Of a stretch of DNA of 64,000 nucleotides, positions 16,475 through 28,535 are shown piece after piece. The stretch is taken from NCBI RefSeq assembly GCF_000013345.1, contig NC_007777.1, positions 1,488,001 to 1,552,000 on the forward strand, written 5' to 3'. The position numbers and the translations under genes were made by a program. Each line of letters begins with the position of its first letter. Positions within the stretch are counted from its first letter, which is position 1. The notes beneath the pieces were generated by a model. It was given only the letters and a program-made list of their open reading frames with translations. It did no database searches and had not been told where the DNA came from. The stretch comes from Frankia casuarinae. GTDB lineage: Bacteria > Actinomycetota > Actinomycetes > Frankiales > Frankiaceae.

Positions 16475-17479
16475 ATGCTCACCTGCGTGTCCTCCTCCGC
16501 ACTGCCGCCGCTCGTGCTCGTCACCGGCGACGAGGATCTACTCGTCGGTCGAGCGGTGCGCGGGGTTCTCGACGCGGCTCGGGCCCGTGATCCCGATGTC
16601 GAGATCGTCGACCGGCCGGCCGGTGAGCTCAGCGAGGCCGATCTGATCGACCTCGGCGCCACCTCGATGTTCGGAGGTGGCCGGGTGATGGTCGTCCGCG
16701 GCGCGCAGGACCTCGCCGAGGATCTGCGTGACGCGTTGTTGGAGTACATCGCTCGTCCGCTCGACGACGTCGTGCTCGTCGTCGTCCACAGCGGCGTGGT
16801 GAAGAACCGCAAACTCGCGGACGTGCTGAAGACCGCGGGCGCGCGGGTCGTGCCGGCAGCGAAGATCACCAAGCCGCGGGAGCGTCACGATTTCGTCGTC
16901 GCCGAGGTGCGGCATCTCGGCGGCCGGGTCAGCGACGGCGCGGTGCGCGCCCTGCTCGACGCGGTCGGTGGTGATCTGCGTGAGCTCGCCGCCGTTTGCG
17001 ATCAACTCGTGGCCGACACCGACGGGCTGATCGACGAGGCCGCGGTGGCCCGTTTCCACCGGGGCCGGGCCGAGGCCAGCGGGTTCGCCGTCGCGGACGC
17101 GATCATCGGCGGCGACCTGCCGCAGGCGTTGACGCTGCTGCGTCAGTCCCTGGAGGGGGGTACCGCGGCCGTACTGGTCTCCAGCGCCGTTGCCGGTGGT
17201 CTGCGTGACCTCGCCCGGGTGGCGTCCGCGGGTCCCGGCTCGAAGTGGGATCTCGCCCGAGCCCTGGGTATGCCGGACTGGAAGGTCGAGAAGGCGCAGC
17301 GCTCCGCCCGAGCATGGTCGGACCGGGGTCTCGGCCAGGCCCTGCGGGCGGCCGCCGAGGCCGACGCCGGCGTCAAGGGCGCTGCGGTTGACGCCGGTTA
17401 CGCCTTGGAGAAACTGTTGCGCGAGGTCGCCGTGGCCAGGTTGGTCGGGCGGGCCCGGGCGGCCGGGAGCCGTGGATGA
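16475..17479 (+). CDS. holA: DNA polymerase III delta subunit
   Basis: Clamp-loader delta subunit that opens the beta sliding clamp. It shows the actinobacterial HolA pattern: PLVLVTGDEDLLVGRAV at the N-terminus, ATSMFGGGRVMVVRGAQDL, a degenerate Walker-like AAA+ domain without nucleotide binding, and the C-terminal helical collar ending in AVDAGYALEKLLREVAVARL. 334 residues fits. ATG 16475 directly follows the comEC stop; GTG 16487 is an alternative start. The downstream gene starts at 17476 and overlaps the stop codon, implying translational coupling. Confidence 0.92.
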   Translation: MLTCVSSSALPPLVLVTGDEDLLVGRAVRGVLDAARARDPDVEIVDRPAGELSEADLIDLGATSMFGGGRVMVVRGAQDLAEDLRDALLEYIARPLDDVVLVVVHSGVVKNRKLADVLKTAGARVVPAAKITKPRERHDFVVAEVRHLGGRVSDGAVRALLDAVGGDLRELAAVCDQLVADTDGLIDEAAVARFHRGRAEASGFAVADAIIGGDLPQALTLLRQSLEGGTAAVLVSSAVAGGLRDLARVASAGPGSKWDLARALGMPDWKVEKAQRSARAWSDRGLGQALRAAAEADAGVKGAAVDAGYALEKLLREVAVARLVGRARAAGSRG

Positions 17480-17847
17480 CCGACGGTCCGGGGACGGCTG
17501 ACGGTCCGGGGACGGCTGACGGTCCGGGAGCCGGTGCCGGCATCGTCGTGGCTCCTCAGCCGGCAGCCGACCCCGAGGCCCCGCCGCCGGGCGGCTGGTT
17601 CGGCCTGCGGGTGCTACCGGCGGGCTGGATGCGGGGGCTGCTCATGATCGTGACTGGGCTGGTCACGGTGGTGATCGCACTCGGTGATCTCGCGAGCGCC
17701 TGGGTGGTCGGTGTCCTCCCGCTGACCGTCGGCGCGATGGTTGCCTATCACGAAGTGCTTGAGCGGCTGATCCGGCCGGACGAGGTCTCGGCGGAACCGG
17801 CTCCACAGCAGCCCGGAGCCCGTTCCACGCCGTGCGGCGGGCTCTGA
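17476..17847 (+). CDS. Small membrane protein with N-terminal minisatellite
   Basis: A 123-residue protein starting within the holA stop (ATGA overlap). The N-terminus is a DGPGTA hexapeptide repeat coded by an 18-bp tandem repeat. After a Pro-rich linker, two hydrophobic segments (MRGLLMIVTGLVTVVIALGD and AWVVGVLPLTVGAMVAYHEV) follow, then a polar tail. No family recognised. Coupling to holA suggests co-expression only. Confidence 0.6.
   Translation: MTDGPGTADGPGTADGPGAGAGIVVAPQPAADPEAPPPGGWFGLRVLPAGWMRGLLMIVTGLVTVVIALGDLASAWVVGVLPLTVGAMVAYHEVLERLIRPDEVSAEPAPQQPGARSTPCGGL
17482..17529 (+). repeat. 18-bp tandem repeat in coding sequence
   Basis: Unit GACGGTCCGGGGACGGCT at 17482-17499 and 17500-17517, with a partial third copy to 17529. 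Two exact full copies. In frame, each unit adds six residues to the small membrane protein. Confidence 0.85.
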
Positions 17848-17883
17848 CCGGGCGAGAGGCCCGACCGACGGGTGGGCACGCGG

Positions 17884-17912
17884 AAAAGCCGGGACGCCTG
17901 CGGCGCCCCGGC
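17884..17912 (-). terminator. Rho-independent terminator of rpsT
   Basis: On the minus strand, 14 bases after the rpsT stop, GCCGGGGCGCC pairs with GGCGTCCCGGC across a 3-base loop with one mismatch, and is followed at once by TTTT. Hairpin arms are at 17888-17898 and 17902-17912. This is one of the few hairpins in the window with a T-run. It also separates the convergent gene ending at 17847. Confidence 0.8.
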
Positions 17913-17926
17913 TGGAGGAAGACGAC

Positions 17927-18196
17927 TCAGCTGGCGGCCAGGTTGGCGTGCGTGCGAGCCAGTGCCGACTTCTTATTGGCGGCCTGGTTGGCGTGAATGA
18001 CACCCTTGCTGACGGCCTTGTCCAGCTTGCGGGACGCGATCCGCAGCGTCTCGCCGGCGCGCTCGACGTCACCGGCATCCACGGCGTCGCGGAAGCGACG
18101 CACGTGCGTCTTGAGTTCCGACTTCACAGCCTTGTTGCGCAGCCGCCGCTTCTCGTTGGTGAGGTTGCGCTTGATCTGCGACTTGATGTTGGCCAC
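17927..18196 (-). CDS. rpsT: 30S ribosomal protein S20
   Basis: An 89-residue, very basic three-helix protein that binds 16S rRNA early in 30S assembly. It begins [17 protein letters not shown] and ends [15 protein letters not shown], the S20 pattern. GTG 18196 is used because the mature sequence begins immediately after it; the open frame to 18244 is non-coding. Single gene with its own terminator; divergent from lepA. Confidence 0.97.
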   Translation of the reverse strand: MANIKSQIKRNLTNEKRRLRNKAVKSELKTHVRRFRDAVDAGDVERAGETLRIASRKLDKAVSKGVIHANQAANKKSALARTHANLAAS

Positions 18197-18568
18197 GCGG
18201 GAGAACCTCTGATTTGTCGAGTCGGGGTGGTGCGGACACGTCATAGTACGGGTACCGGCCGTGCCCGGTGATCCGGCATATCTCGCTGGCTCCTGGGAGC
18301 AGCAGGTACCGCGGAGAACCGGCTGCCTCCGGCGACCGGCGCCGCACGGAATGGCGACCAGATCATGACCGGACAGGTCATGATCGACCAGATCATGACC
18401 GGACGACGACGCGGCCCGTCACGGTGGCACTCAGATTATCAAACCCCCGCGCGGCGGCGCACCGGCGCAACGTTGCGCGCGGCTCCTGGCACGATGAAGG
18501 TGGTCGACCCAGATATCGGCACGGGCGGCTCCACCGTGATCACCGCGAGCGAAACGAGAACTCTCCGC
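18197..18568. other. Divergent rpsT-lepA upstream region
   Basis: About 370 bases containing the promoters of rpsT and lepA. The right half is formally an open frame continuous with lepA, but its residues do not match EF4 N-termini. The clearest structure is the GATCATGACC repeat cluster at 18361-18404. Confidence 0.6.
18361..18404. repeat. GATCATGACC direct/inverted repeat cluster
   Basis: GATCATGACC (18361-18370) is followed after 5 bases by its exact reverse complement GGTCATGATC (18376-18385), and after 5 more bases by a second direct copy (18391-18400). The direct copies are 30 bp apart and extend to GATCATGACCGGAC. Equal 5-bp spacers (GGACA and GACCA) separate adjacent arms, so alternative hairpins can form. 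It lies in the rpsT-lepA promoter region and looks like an operator array. Confidence 0.75.
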
Positions 18569-20413
<1,845 letters not shown>

Positions 20414-20473
20414 GTCCGGTGCGGGGCCGACGCGGGACCGTGGTGCCATCCGCCTGTTCAGTGAGTCGGCCGT

Positions 20474-20638
20474 TCAGCGGGTCGGCAGGGGGCTGGCCGG
20501 GAGGCGGATCGGTTCGGTGGCCGGTTCGGGGAACGACAGGTCCGCGACAGGGGCGGCGGCGCTGGAACGGTACACGGTGGTTCGGGGCGGGAGCAGTTCG
20601 AAGATCTCGTCGAGAACGGCCCTGGCGTCGTCGTCCAT
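20474..20638 (-). CDS. Small acidic protein, unknown
   Basis: A 54-residue frame beginning MDDDARAVLDEIFELLPPRT and ending PIRLPASPLPTR. It has an acidic N-terminal helix and Pro-rich C-terminus. An ATG at 20674 would add 12 residues and is preceded by a GGGTGG-like site. No family recognised. It lies between convergent lepA and divergent hemW, where many actinobacteria have a short hypothetical. Support is residue composition only. Confidence 0.4.
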   Translation of the reverse strand: MDDDARAVLDEIFELLPPRTTVYRSSAAAPVADLSFPEPATEPIRLPASPLPTR

Positions 20639-20710
20639 GACCGGATCTTTTCGCACCGACGTCGATCGGTCCATGGTGAACCACCCATATTTTCCCTTCT
20701 GTGCCCAACG

Positions 20711-20725
20711 ATGACAAAATGTCAT
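20711..20725. promoter_or_regulatory. ATGACA-AAA-TGTCAT palindrome upstream of hemW
   Basis: A perfect 6-bp inverted repeat with an AAA centre in a locally A/T-rich patch. It lies about 140 bp before hemW and about 70 bp before the small minus-strand frame. This is a typical size and composition for a dimeric repressor site. The regulator is unknown. Confidence 0.45.
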
Positions 20726-20863
20726 TACACCCGGCCAACATCGCCGAAGTGGGTATTCCGGCCTTATCCCTAGGTGGTCCTCGTGTGGCCACCCCTGGCC
20801 CGCCCGCGTGGTTGGCAAACGTAGCGTTGCCGCGAGAGCACACGTTGGGGGCACACTGGGGGC

Positions 20864-22099
20864 ATGCCACAAAAGCCTCCCGACGGCTCGCTTCCGCCGG
20901 ACGACGGTGCCCTCCCGGCGGCCGCGCTGGCCGAGGTGACCCGGCGGCCGTTCGGGGTCTACGTGCATGTGCCCTATTGCGCGGCGCGCTGCGGCTACTG
21001 CGACTTCAACACCTACACGGCGGCCGACCTAGGCGGCGCCCTGGTGTCGTCGGTGGGCCTCACGACGTTCGTCGACATCGCGACCGGCGAGGTCCGGCTC
21101 GCGCGTACCGTGCTTGGTGAGCAGGAGCTGGTGGTCTCCACGGTCTTCGTCGGTGGCGGCACGCCGACCCTGTTGACCGCGGACGATCTCGGGCGGCTGT
21201 TGCGGATCCTGGACGACGGGTTCGGGCTGGCGTCCGACGCGGAGATCACCACCGAGGCGAATCCGGAGTCGGTGGATCCGGCGCAACTGGAGCAGCTGCG
21301 CGCCGCCGGTTACACCCGGATCTCCTTCGGGATGCAGAGTAGCCGTCCGCACGTCCTCGCCGCCCTGGACCGGCGGCACACCCCTGGCCGCGTGCCCGAG
21401 GTGATGCGCTGGGCCCGCAAGGCGGGCTTTGACCAGGTCAGCCTGGACCTCATCTACGGGGCTCCGGGCGAGTCGGAGGCGGACTGGGCGGCGAGCCTGG
21501 ACGCGGCGATCCAGCTCGGCCCGGACCACGTCAGTGCCTACGCGCTGACGGTTGAGGAGGGCACGAAACTGTCCCGCCGGGTCCGCCGGGGCGAGCTGCT
21601 CGAACCCGACGACGACCTGCTTGCCGACCGCTACCTGCAGGCCGATGACGCTCTGTGCGCGGCCGGCCTGACCAGCTACGAGGTCAGCAACTGGTCGCGG
21701 GGGACCGATACCCGGTGTCGGCACAATCTGGGGTACTGGCGCGGAGATCACTGGTGGGGGATCGGTCCGGGCGCGCACAGCCACGTCGGCGGGGTGCGAT
21801 GGTGGAACGTGCGTCATCCGGCGGAGTACGCGGCCCGGCTGGGGGCCGGGCGCAGTCCCGCGGCCGCCCGGGAGGAGCTCGACGCGCAGGCCCGCCGGGT
21901 CGAGCGGGTCATGCTGGGCGTCCGGTTGGCCGAGGGACTGGCCGTCGGTGAGCTGGACGGGCCCGGCCGGGAGGCCACCGCCGGGCTCGCGAAGTCCGGC
22001 CTGGTGGAACCCGGTGCCCTGGAGTTCGGCCGGGTGCGTCTCACTCGTCGCGGTCGTCTGCTCACCGACACGGTCGTGCGAGCCCTGCTGCCCGACTGA
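20864..22099 (+). CDS. hemW: Radical SAM protein HemW (haem chaperone, HemN-like)
   Basis: A cytoplasmic radical-SAM protein of the coproporphyrinogen III oxidase-like family; HemW members bind and deliver haem. The 4Fe-4S motif is C-x3-C-x2-C at residues 39, 43 and 46 (YCAARCGYC), with the HemW-type VGGGTPT and ANPESVDPAQL following. True HemN has an N-terminal extension and a different Cys motif, so HemW is preferred. 411 residues. In actinobacteria it commonly lies between lepA and hrcA, as here. Confidence 0.9.
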   Translation: MPQKPPDGSLPPDDGALPAAALAEVTRRPFGVYVHVPYCAARCGYCDFNTYTAADLGGALVSSVGLTTFVDIATGEVRLARTVLGEQELVVSTVFVGGGTPTLLTADDLGRLLRILDDGFGLASDAEITTEANPESVDPAQLEQLRAAGYTRISFGMQSSRPHVLAALDRRHTPGRVPEVMRWARKAGFDQVSLDLIYGAPGESEADWAASLDAAIQLGPDHVSAYALTVEEGTKLSRRVRRGELLEPDDDLLADRYLQADDALCAAGLTSYEVSNWSRGTDTRCRHNLGYWRGDHWWGIGPGAHSHVGGVRWWNVRHPAEYAARLGAGRSPAAAREELDAQARRVERVMLGVRLAEGLAVGELDGPGREATAGLAKSGLVEPGALEFGRVRLTRRGRLLTDTVVRALLPD

Positions 22100-22257
22100 C
22101 GCCGCTGCCCGACCGGCGGCCGTCCGGTGGCCCGATCGGGCGGGACCGGAACCTGGGTACCGGCATGCTCGTTTCGTTACGAGGACGTCGCCGGGCCCTT
22201 ACCGGTCATTCGCGGGGTGGCTCATGTTCTGTGCTTCGACCTGAGCAGGCGGCTACA

Positions 22258-22286
22258 CTTGGCACTCACTGCGGCCGAGTGCCAAG
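22258..22286. promoter_or_regulatory. CIRCE element (HrcA operator)
   Basis: CTTGGCACTC (22258-22267), a 9-base spacer (22268-22276) and GAGTGCCAAG (22277-22286) form a perfect 10-bp inverted repeat. It matches the CIRCE consensus TTAGCACTC-N9-GAGTGCTAA except for one symmetric position in each arm. It lies 68 bp before hrcA, so hrcA-dnaJ should be self-repressed by HrcA and induced by heat stress. Confidence 0.93.
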
Positions 22287-22353
22287 CTGGGTGTCCGCCG
22301 CTGCACACACCGTGGCCCGGCCACGTCCCGCCTGGTGAAGGGGGTGCGACCGC

Positions 22354-23373
22354 GTGCTGGAGGATCGGCGGCTCGAAGTCCTTCGGGCGATTGTTGAGGA
22401 CTTTGTGCTGAGCAACGAGCCGGTGGGTTCCAAGGCGCTGGCGGAGCGGCATAATCTCGGTGTATCGCCAGCTACTGTCCGTAATGACATGTCCGCCCTG
22501 GAGGAAGAGGGGTATATCACACAGCCTCATACCAGCGCAGGACGGATACCGACGGACAAGGGCTACCGGTTGTTCGTGGACCGGTTGTCGGGGGTGAAGC
22601 CGCTGTCCCGGGCCGAACGTCGGGCGATCCAGAGCTTCCTGGAGGGCGCCGTCGACCTGGACGACGTGGTGCGCCGCTCCGTGCGGCTACTCGCCCAGCT
22701 CACCCGGCAGGTGGCCGTCGTGCAGTACCCCTCCTTGTCGAGCAGCAGCATCCGGCACATCGAGGTTGTCACGCTCGGCCCGTACCGCCTGCTGATGGTC
22801 CTCATCACCGACACCGGCCGGGTCGAGCAGCGTATCGTCGACAGCCTCGTACCCGTTGACGACGAGGTCGCCGGCGAGCTGCGTTCCGTGCTCAACTGCG
22901 CGCTGGCCGGCCGGCGCTTGGTCGACGCCCCCGACATCGTCGCGGCCCTGCCCGACAGCACCCGCTCCGAGCTGCGCCCCTACCTGACCACGGTGGCCGG
23001 TGCCGTGCTGGAGTCGCTGGTCGAGCGGCAGGAGGAGCGCATCGCGATGGCTGGGACGGCGAATCTCACGCGGTCCCCGGTCGACTTCGCCGACTCGTTG
23101 CGGTCGATACTTGAGGCGTTAGAAGAACAGGTCGTGCTGATGAAACTCATCGGCTCGGCGCGGGAGACCGGTACTGTAACGGTACGGATCGGTCGCGAAA
23201 CGGATGTGGACGCCCTCCGGTCCACCGCGGTGGTGGCCACGGGATACGGTCGTGGTCCCTTCGCGCTGGGTGGGATGGGGGTGCTCGGCCCGATGCGCAT
23301 GGACTATCCGGGGACGATGGCGGCCGTCCGGGCCGTCGCCAAATACGTGGGTGAACTCTTGGGTGCCGACTGA
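22354..23373 (+). CDS. hrcA: Heat-inducible transcriptional repressor HrcA
   Basis: Repressor of CIRCE-controlled chaperone genes. The N-terminal winged helix reads [20 protein letters not shown] then [18 protein letters not shown]. The central GAF-like domain and the C-terminal segment [20 protein letters not shown] are also typical. 339 aa, normal length, GTG start. The TGA overlaps the ATG of dnaJ by one base. The CIRCE at 22258-22286 lies in its own promoter region. Confidence 0.96.
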   Translation: MLEDRRLEVLRAIVEDFVLSNEPVGSKALAERHNLGVSPATVRNDMSALEEEGYITQPHTSAGRIPTDKGYRLFVDRLSGVKPLSRAERRAIQSFLEGAVDLDDVVRRSVRLLAQLTRQVAVVQYPSLSSSSIRHIEVVTLGPYRLLMVLITDTGRVEQRIVDSLVPVDDEVAGELRSVLNCALAGRRLVDAPDIVAALPDSTRSELRPYLTTVAGAVLESLVERQEERIAMAGTANLTRSPVDFADSLRSILEALEEQVVLMKLIGSARETGTVTVRIGRETDVDALRSTAVVATGYGRGPFALGGMGVLGPMRMDYPGTMAAVRAVAKYVGELLGAD

Positions 23374-24512
23374 TGGCAGTGGATTATTACGCCGTTCTGG
23401 GCGTACGCCGGGAAGCGTCGAACGACGAGATCAAGCGGGCCTACCGCAAACTGGCCCGTGAGCTGCATCCGGATGTCAATCCAGATCCGGATGCACAGCA
23501 GCGCTTCCGGGGCGTCACGGCCGCGTACGAGGTGCTCTCCGACCCGGAGAAGCGCCAGATCGTCGACCTGGGCGGCGATCCGCTCGCGCCCGGTGGCAGC
23601 GGCGGTGGCGGTTCGCCGTTCGGCGCCGGTTTCGGCGGCCTCGGTGACATCATGGACGCCTTCTTCGGCGGCGGGTCGAGCCGTGGGCCCCGGTCCCGGG
23701 TCCGGCGCGGCAACGACGCGCTGCTGCGCATCGAGCTCGACCTGTCCGAGACCGCGTTCGGCGCCACGCGCGAGATCACCGTGGACACGGCGGCGGTGTG
23801 CTCGACGTGTACCGGTGCCGGTGCGGCTCCCGGCACGCACCCGTCGACCTGCGGCACCTGCGGCGGGCGGGGCGAGGTCCAGCAGGTCACCCGTTCCTTC
23901 CTCGGCCAGATGGTGACCTCCCGGCCCTGTCCGCGGTGTTCGGGTACCGGCACCGTGATCGAGCATCCCTGCCGGGACTGCGGCGGCGACGGCAGGGTGC
24001 GCAAGCGCCGGACGCTCACTGTGAAGATCCCCTCCGGGGTCGAGGACGGCATGCGCATCCGGCTGTCGGGCGAGGGCGAGGTCGGGCCCGGCGGTGGGCC
24101 GCCCGGTGACCTTTACGTCGAGGTCTCCGAGAAGCAGCACCCGGTTTTCACCCGGGAGGGCGACGATCTGCACTGTGAGCTGCCGCTGCCGATGACCTCG
24201 GCGGCGCTCGGCACCTCCGCCACGCTGGAGACCCTCGACGGCACCGAGACCATCGCCGTGAAGCCCGGCACCCAGCCCGGTGAGGTCATCAAGCTCGCCG
24301 GCCGCGGGGTTCCGCATCTGCGGGCCGCCGGGCGCGGTCATCTGCACATCCACATCAACGTCGAGACTCCGACGAAGCTGGACGGCGAGCAGGAGCGGCT
24401 GCTACGAGAGCTGGCGAAGCTGCGCGACGAGGAGGCACCGGCCGTCGTGGGCGGATCCGCCGGCGGCGCGGCGGGGCTATTCCGGCGGCGGGGCACGCGC
24501 CGCGGCCGTTAG
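23373..24512 (+). CDS. dnaJ: Chaperone DnaJ (Hsp40, zinc-finger type)
   Basis: Co-chaperone that delivers substrates to DnaK and stimulates its ATPase. J domain residues 1-70 with the HPD triad (ELHPDVN). A Gly/Phe-rich linker ([15 protein letters not shown]) follows, then four CxxCxGxG zinc repeats ([32 protein letters not shown]) and C-terminal substrate domains. 379 residues. It is coupled to hrcA by a one-base stop/start overlap, marking it as the hrcA-linked DnaJ2 paralogue of actinobacteria rather than the dnaK-operon copy. Confidence 0.96.
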   Translation: MAVDYYAVLGVRREASNDEIKRAYRKLARELHPDVNPDPDAQQRFRGVTAAYEVLSDPEKRQIVDLGGDPLAPGGSGGGGSPFGAGFGGLGDIMDAFFGGGSSRGPRSRVRRGNDALLRIELDLSETAFGATREITVDTAAVCSTCTGAGAAPGTHPSTCGTCGGRGEVQQVTRSFLGQMVTSRPCPRCSGTGTVIEHPCRDCGGDGRVRKRRTLTVKIPSGVEDGMRIRLSGEGEVGPGGGPPGDLYVEVSEKQHPVFTREGDDLHCELPLPMTSAALGTSATLETLDGTETIAVKPGTQPGEVIKLAGRGVPHLRAAGRGHLHIHINVETPTKLDGEQERLLRELAKLRDEEAPAVVGGSAGGAAGLFRRRGTRRGR

Positions 24513-24551
24513 CCCGGTCATCGGCCGTGACCGCTGCGGAGAGGATGCATC

Positions 24552-25328
24552 CTGACCAGCGCCCTGTTCCGGCTGTCGCCGCTGCCGATCGCGGACTCGT
24601 TCACCCTCGCCGGTCCGGAGGGTCGCCATGCGGCCATGGTGCGCCGGCTGCGGCCGGGGGAGCCGGTCGACGTGACCGACGGTCTCGGCCGTGCGGTGGA
24701 GTGCGAGGTCGTTGCCGCCCGGCGGGATGAGATCGACTGCGCGGTCCGGCGCCGGGTCGCCGCCGCGGCCCCGAGCCCCCGACTGGTTGTCGTGCAGGCC
24801 CTTGCCAAGGGGGATCGGGGCGAGCGGGCGGTGGAGATGCTGACCGAGGTCGGTGTCGACGAGATCGTCCCGTGGTCGGCGGCCCGGTCCGTGGCCCGCT
24901 GGGAGGGTGTCCGTGGCGTGCGGGCCCGGGAACGCTGGGTCAGAGCCGCGGAGGAGGCGTCGAAGCAGTCCCACCGACTGCACTGGCCGGTGGTGGGCGA
25001 GTTGGCCGGCCTGAAGGAGGTTGTCGAGCGGGTGCGGGCGGCGGCGCTTGCCGTCCTCCTGCACGAGGAGGCGACCATCCCGTTGGTTGGCCTGGCCCGC
25101 TCGGTTGAGGTGTCGGAGCGAGTGGCTCCGGCCGCCTCGGCGGCGGAGCTGGTGCTCGTCGTGGGCCCCGAGGGAGGGGTGTCCGAGTTGGAACTGGCCA
25201 CGCTGGGCGAGGCCGGAGCGATCGTGTCGCGGCTCGGTTCGACGGTGCTGCGCACATCCACCGCCGGCGTCGTGGCCGCGGCGGTCGTGTTCGCGGACCT
25301 CGGTCGTTGGGACGGCCCGGCGCGATGA
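24552..25328 (+). CDS. rsmE: 16S rRNA m3U1498 methyltransferase RsmE, apparent CTG start
   Basis: SPOUT-class methyltransferase that methylates N3 of U1498 of 16S rRNA. Visible features: N-terminal PUA-like part (TLAGPEGRHAAMVRRLRPGE), a trefoil-knot segment (LVLVVGPEGGVSELELATLG) and RLGSTVLRTSTAG. The first ATG in frame (24636) would cut off the conserved N-terminus. Upstream of it there is no ATG, GTG or TTG before the in-frame TGA at 24528. A GGAGAGG site at 24538-24544 sits seven bases before CTG 24552, and the residues from there align with RsmE N-termini, so CTG is proposed. It follows dnaJ by 39 bases. Confidence 0.88.
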   Translation: MTSALFRLSPLPIADSFTLAGPEGRHAAMVRRLRPGEPVDVTDGLGRAVECEVVAARRDEIDCAVRRRVAAAAPSPRLVVVQALAKGDRGERAVEMLTEVGVDEIVPWSAARSVARWEGVRGVRARERWVRAAEEASKQSHRLHWPVVGELAGLKEVVERVRAAALAVLLHEEATIPLVGLARSVEVSERVAPAASAAELVLVVGPEGGVSELELATLGEAGAIVSRLGSTVLRTSTAGVVAAAVVFADLGRWDGPAR

Positions 25329-25451
25329 TGGATAGACTGGTCAGGTAGCGTCCGTGGTCCGCCTCGCTGGGCGGTCCCTCCGGCTGGAGGGGTTCTGTCC
25401 GGTGTCGGCCGTCCGCGCCGCGCCACCCACCGCGATCATCAATCCTGAGAG

Positions 25452-26516
<1,065 letters not shown>

Positions 26517-26544
26517 CCGTCGCCGCGGTCGGAGAGGACCGCTG

Positions 26545-27150
<606 letters not shown>

Positions 27151-27170
27151 CCCGGCACAAGGGGGTCCGC

Positions 27171-28535
27171 ATGAGTTCCGGTGATCTTTTTCTCGTCTTC
27201 ATCGCCGTGATGGGCTCGCTTGCCGCGGCGGGTCTCGGCGGCATCGACGCGGCCCTGACCCGGGTCTCCCGGGTGACGGTCGAGGGTTTCTCCCGCCAGG
27301 GCCGGGCCGGCGCCCGGAACCTGGCGACCGTCGTGGCCGATCCGGGCCGCTACCTCGCGCTGCTGCTGCTCCTGCGCATCGTCGCGGAGATGCTCGCCGC
27401 GGCCTGTATCACGGTGCTGTTCGTGCACGCCTACGGGGCCGGGTTCGCCGCGATCGGCCTCGGGACGCTGGCCTCGACCCTGGTCGCGTACATCCTCGTC
27501 GGGGTGATGTTCCGCACCCTGGGCCGCCAGCACGCCCCTGCGGTGGCGTTGGCCAGCGCCGGTCTCACGGTCCGGCTGGCGCGGATCTTCGGGCCGTTGC
27601 CCCGGCTGCTGATCGCGTTCGGCAACGCGGTCACCCCCGGTCCTGGTTTCCGGGATGGTCCCTTCGCATCCGAGGCCGAGCTGCGCGATCTCGTCGACCT
27701 CGCCGAGGAGAACGAGGTCATCGAGCGTGAGGAACGCGACATGATCGCGTCGGTGTTCGAGCTCGGGGACACCCTGGTGCGCGAGGTGATGGTGCCGCGT
27801 CCGGACATGGTCTTCATCGAGTCGACGAAGACCGTCCGGCAGGCTCTCGCGCTGGCCCTGCGCAGCGGCTTCTCGCGGATCCCCGTCATCGGGGAGAGCG
27901 TCGACGACGTGGTGGGGATCGCCTTCCTCAAGGACATGGTCCGCCGGGAACGGGAGGGGGGCGAGGATGGTGCGATCGCCGAGATCATGCGTTCACCCGC
28001 ACTCGTGCCCGAGAGCAAGCCCGCGGACGACCTGCTCCGTGAGATGCAGGCGTCGCGTACCCACATGGCGATCGTCATCGACGAGTACGGTGGAACCGCC
28101 GGACTCGTCACCATCGAGGACATCCTTGAGGAGATCGTCGGTGAGATCACCGACGAGTACGACAACGAGGTTCCGCCGGTGGAGTGGATCGACGCCAACA
28201 CCGCGCGGGTGACCGCCCGGCTCGACGTCGACGATCTGGCGAAGCTGTTTGACTTCGACGTGGACGACCTGCCCGGTGCGGATGACAGCCTCACCGTCGG
28301 TGGCCTGCTGGCCACGGCCCTGGGACGGGTGCCCATCCCGGGTGCGACGGTCACGGTCGGTGGGTTGCGGCTGTCGGCGGAACGGGCCGCCGGCCGGCGT
28401 AACCAGATTGGCACCGTGGTCGTCCAGCGGTTGCCGCATCCGTCGAACGGCGACGACGGCTCGCCGCCTCCCCGATCCGACGACGGCGGCGAACCCGTGC
28501 GCAGCTCGTCGTCGGACAGAAAGGTGAATTCGTGA
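27171..28535 (+). CDS. CNNM/CorC-family membrane protein with CBS pair
   Basis: A 454-residue protein: DUF21 (CNNM) membrane domain with three to four helices (about residues 1-150), two CBS domains (about 195-310; LVREVMVPRPDMVFIE and SRTHMAIVIDEYGGTAGLV), and a CorC_HlyC domain (AKLFDFDVDDLPGADDSLTV). Members are Mg2+/Co2+ exporters or regulators, often called hemolysin-like although no lytic role is shown. Its position between ybeY and era is conserved in actinobacteria. The next gene starts inside its stop codon (GTGA overlap). Confidence 0.9.
   Translation: MSSGDLFLVFIAVMGSLAAAGLGGIDAALTRVSRVTVEGFSRQGRAGARNLATVVADPGRYLALLLLLRIVAEMLAAACITVLFVHAYGAGFAAIGLGTLASTLVAYILVGVMFRTLGRQHAPAVALASAGLTVRLARIFGPLPRLLIAFGNAVTPGPGFRDGPFASEAELRDLVDLAEENEVIEREERDMIASVFELGDTLVREVMVPRPDMVFIESTKTVRQALALALRSGFSRIPVIGESVDDVVGIAFLKDMVRREREGGEDGAIAEIMRSPALVPESKPADDLLREMQASRTHMAIVIDEYGGTAGLVTIEDILEEIVGEITDEYDNEVPPVEWIDANTARVTARLDVDDLAKLFDFDVDDLPGADDSLTVGGLLATALGRVPIPGATVTVGGLRLSAERAAGRRNQIGTVVVQRLPHPSNGDDGSPPPRSDDGGEPVRSSSSDRKVNS

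Noticed and set aside
22100-22257. tRNA or other small RNA between hemW and hrcA
   Set aside because: Short palindromes such as CCCGATCGGG are present, but no cloverleaf or T-loop sequence was found.
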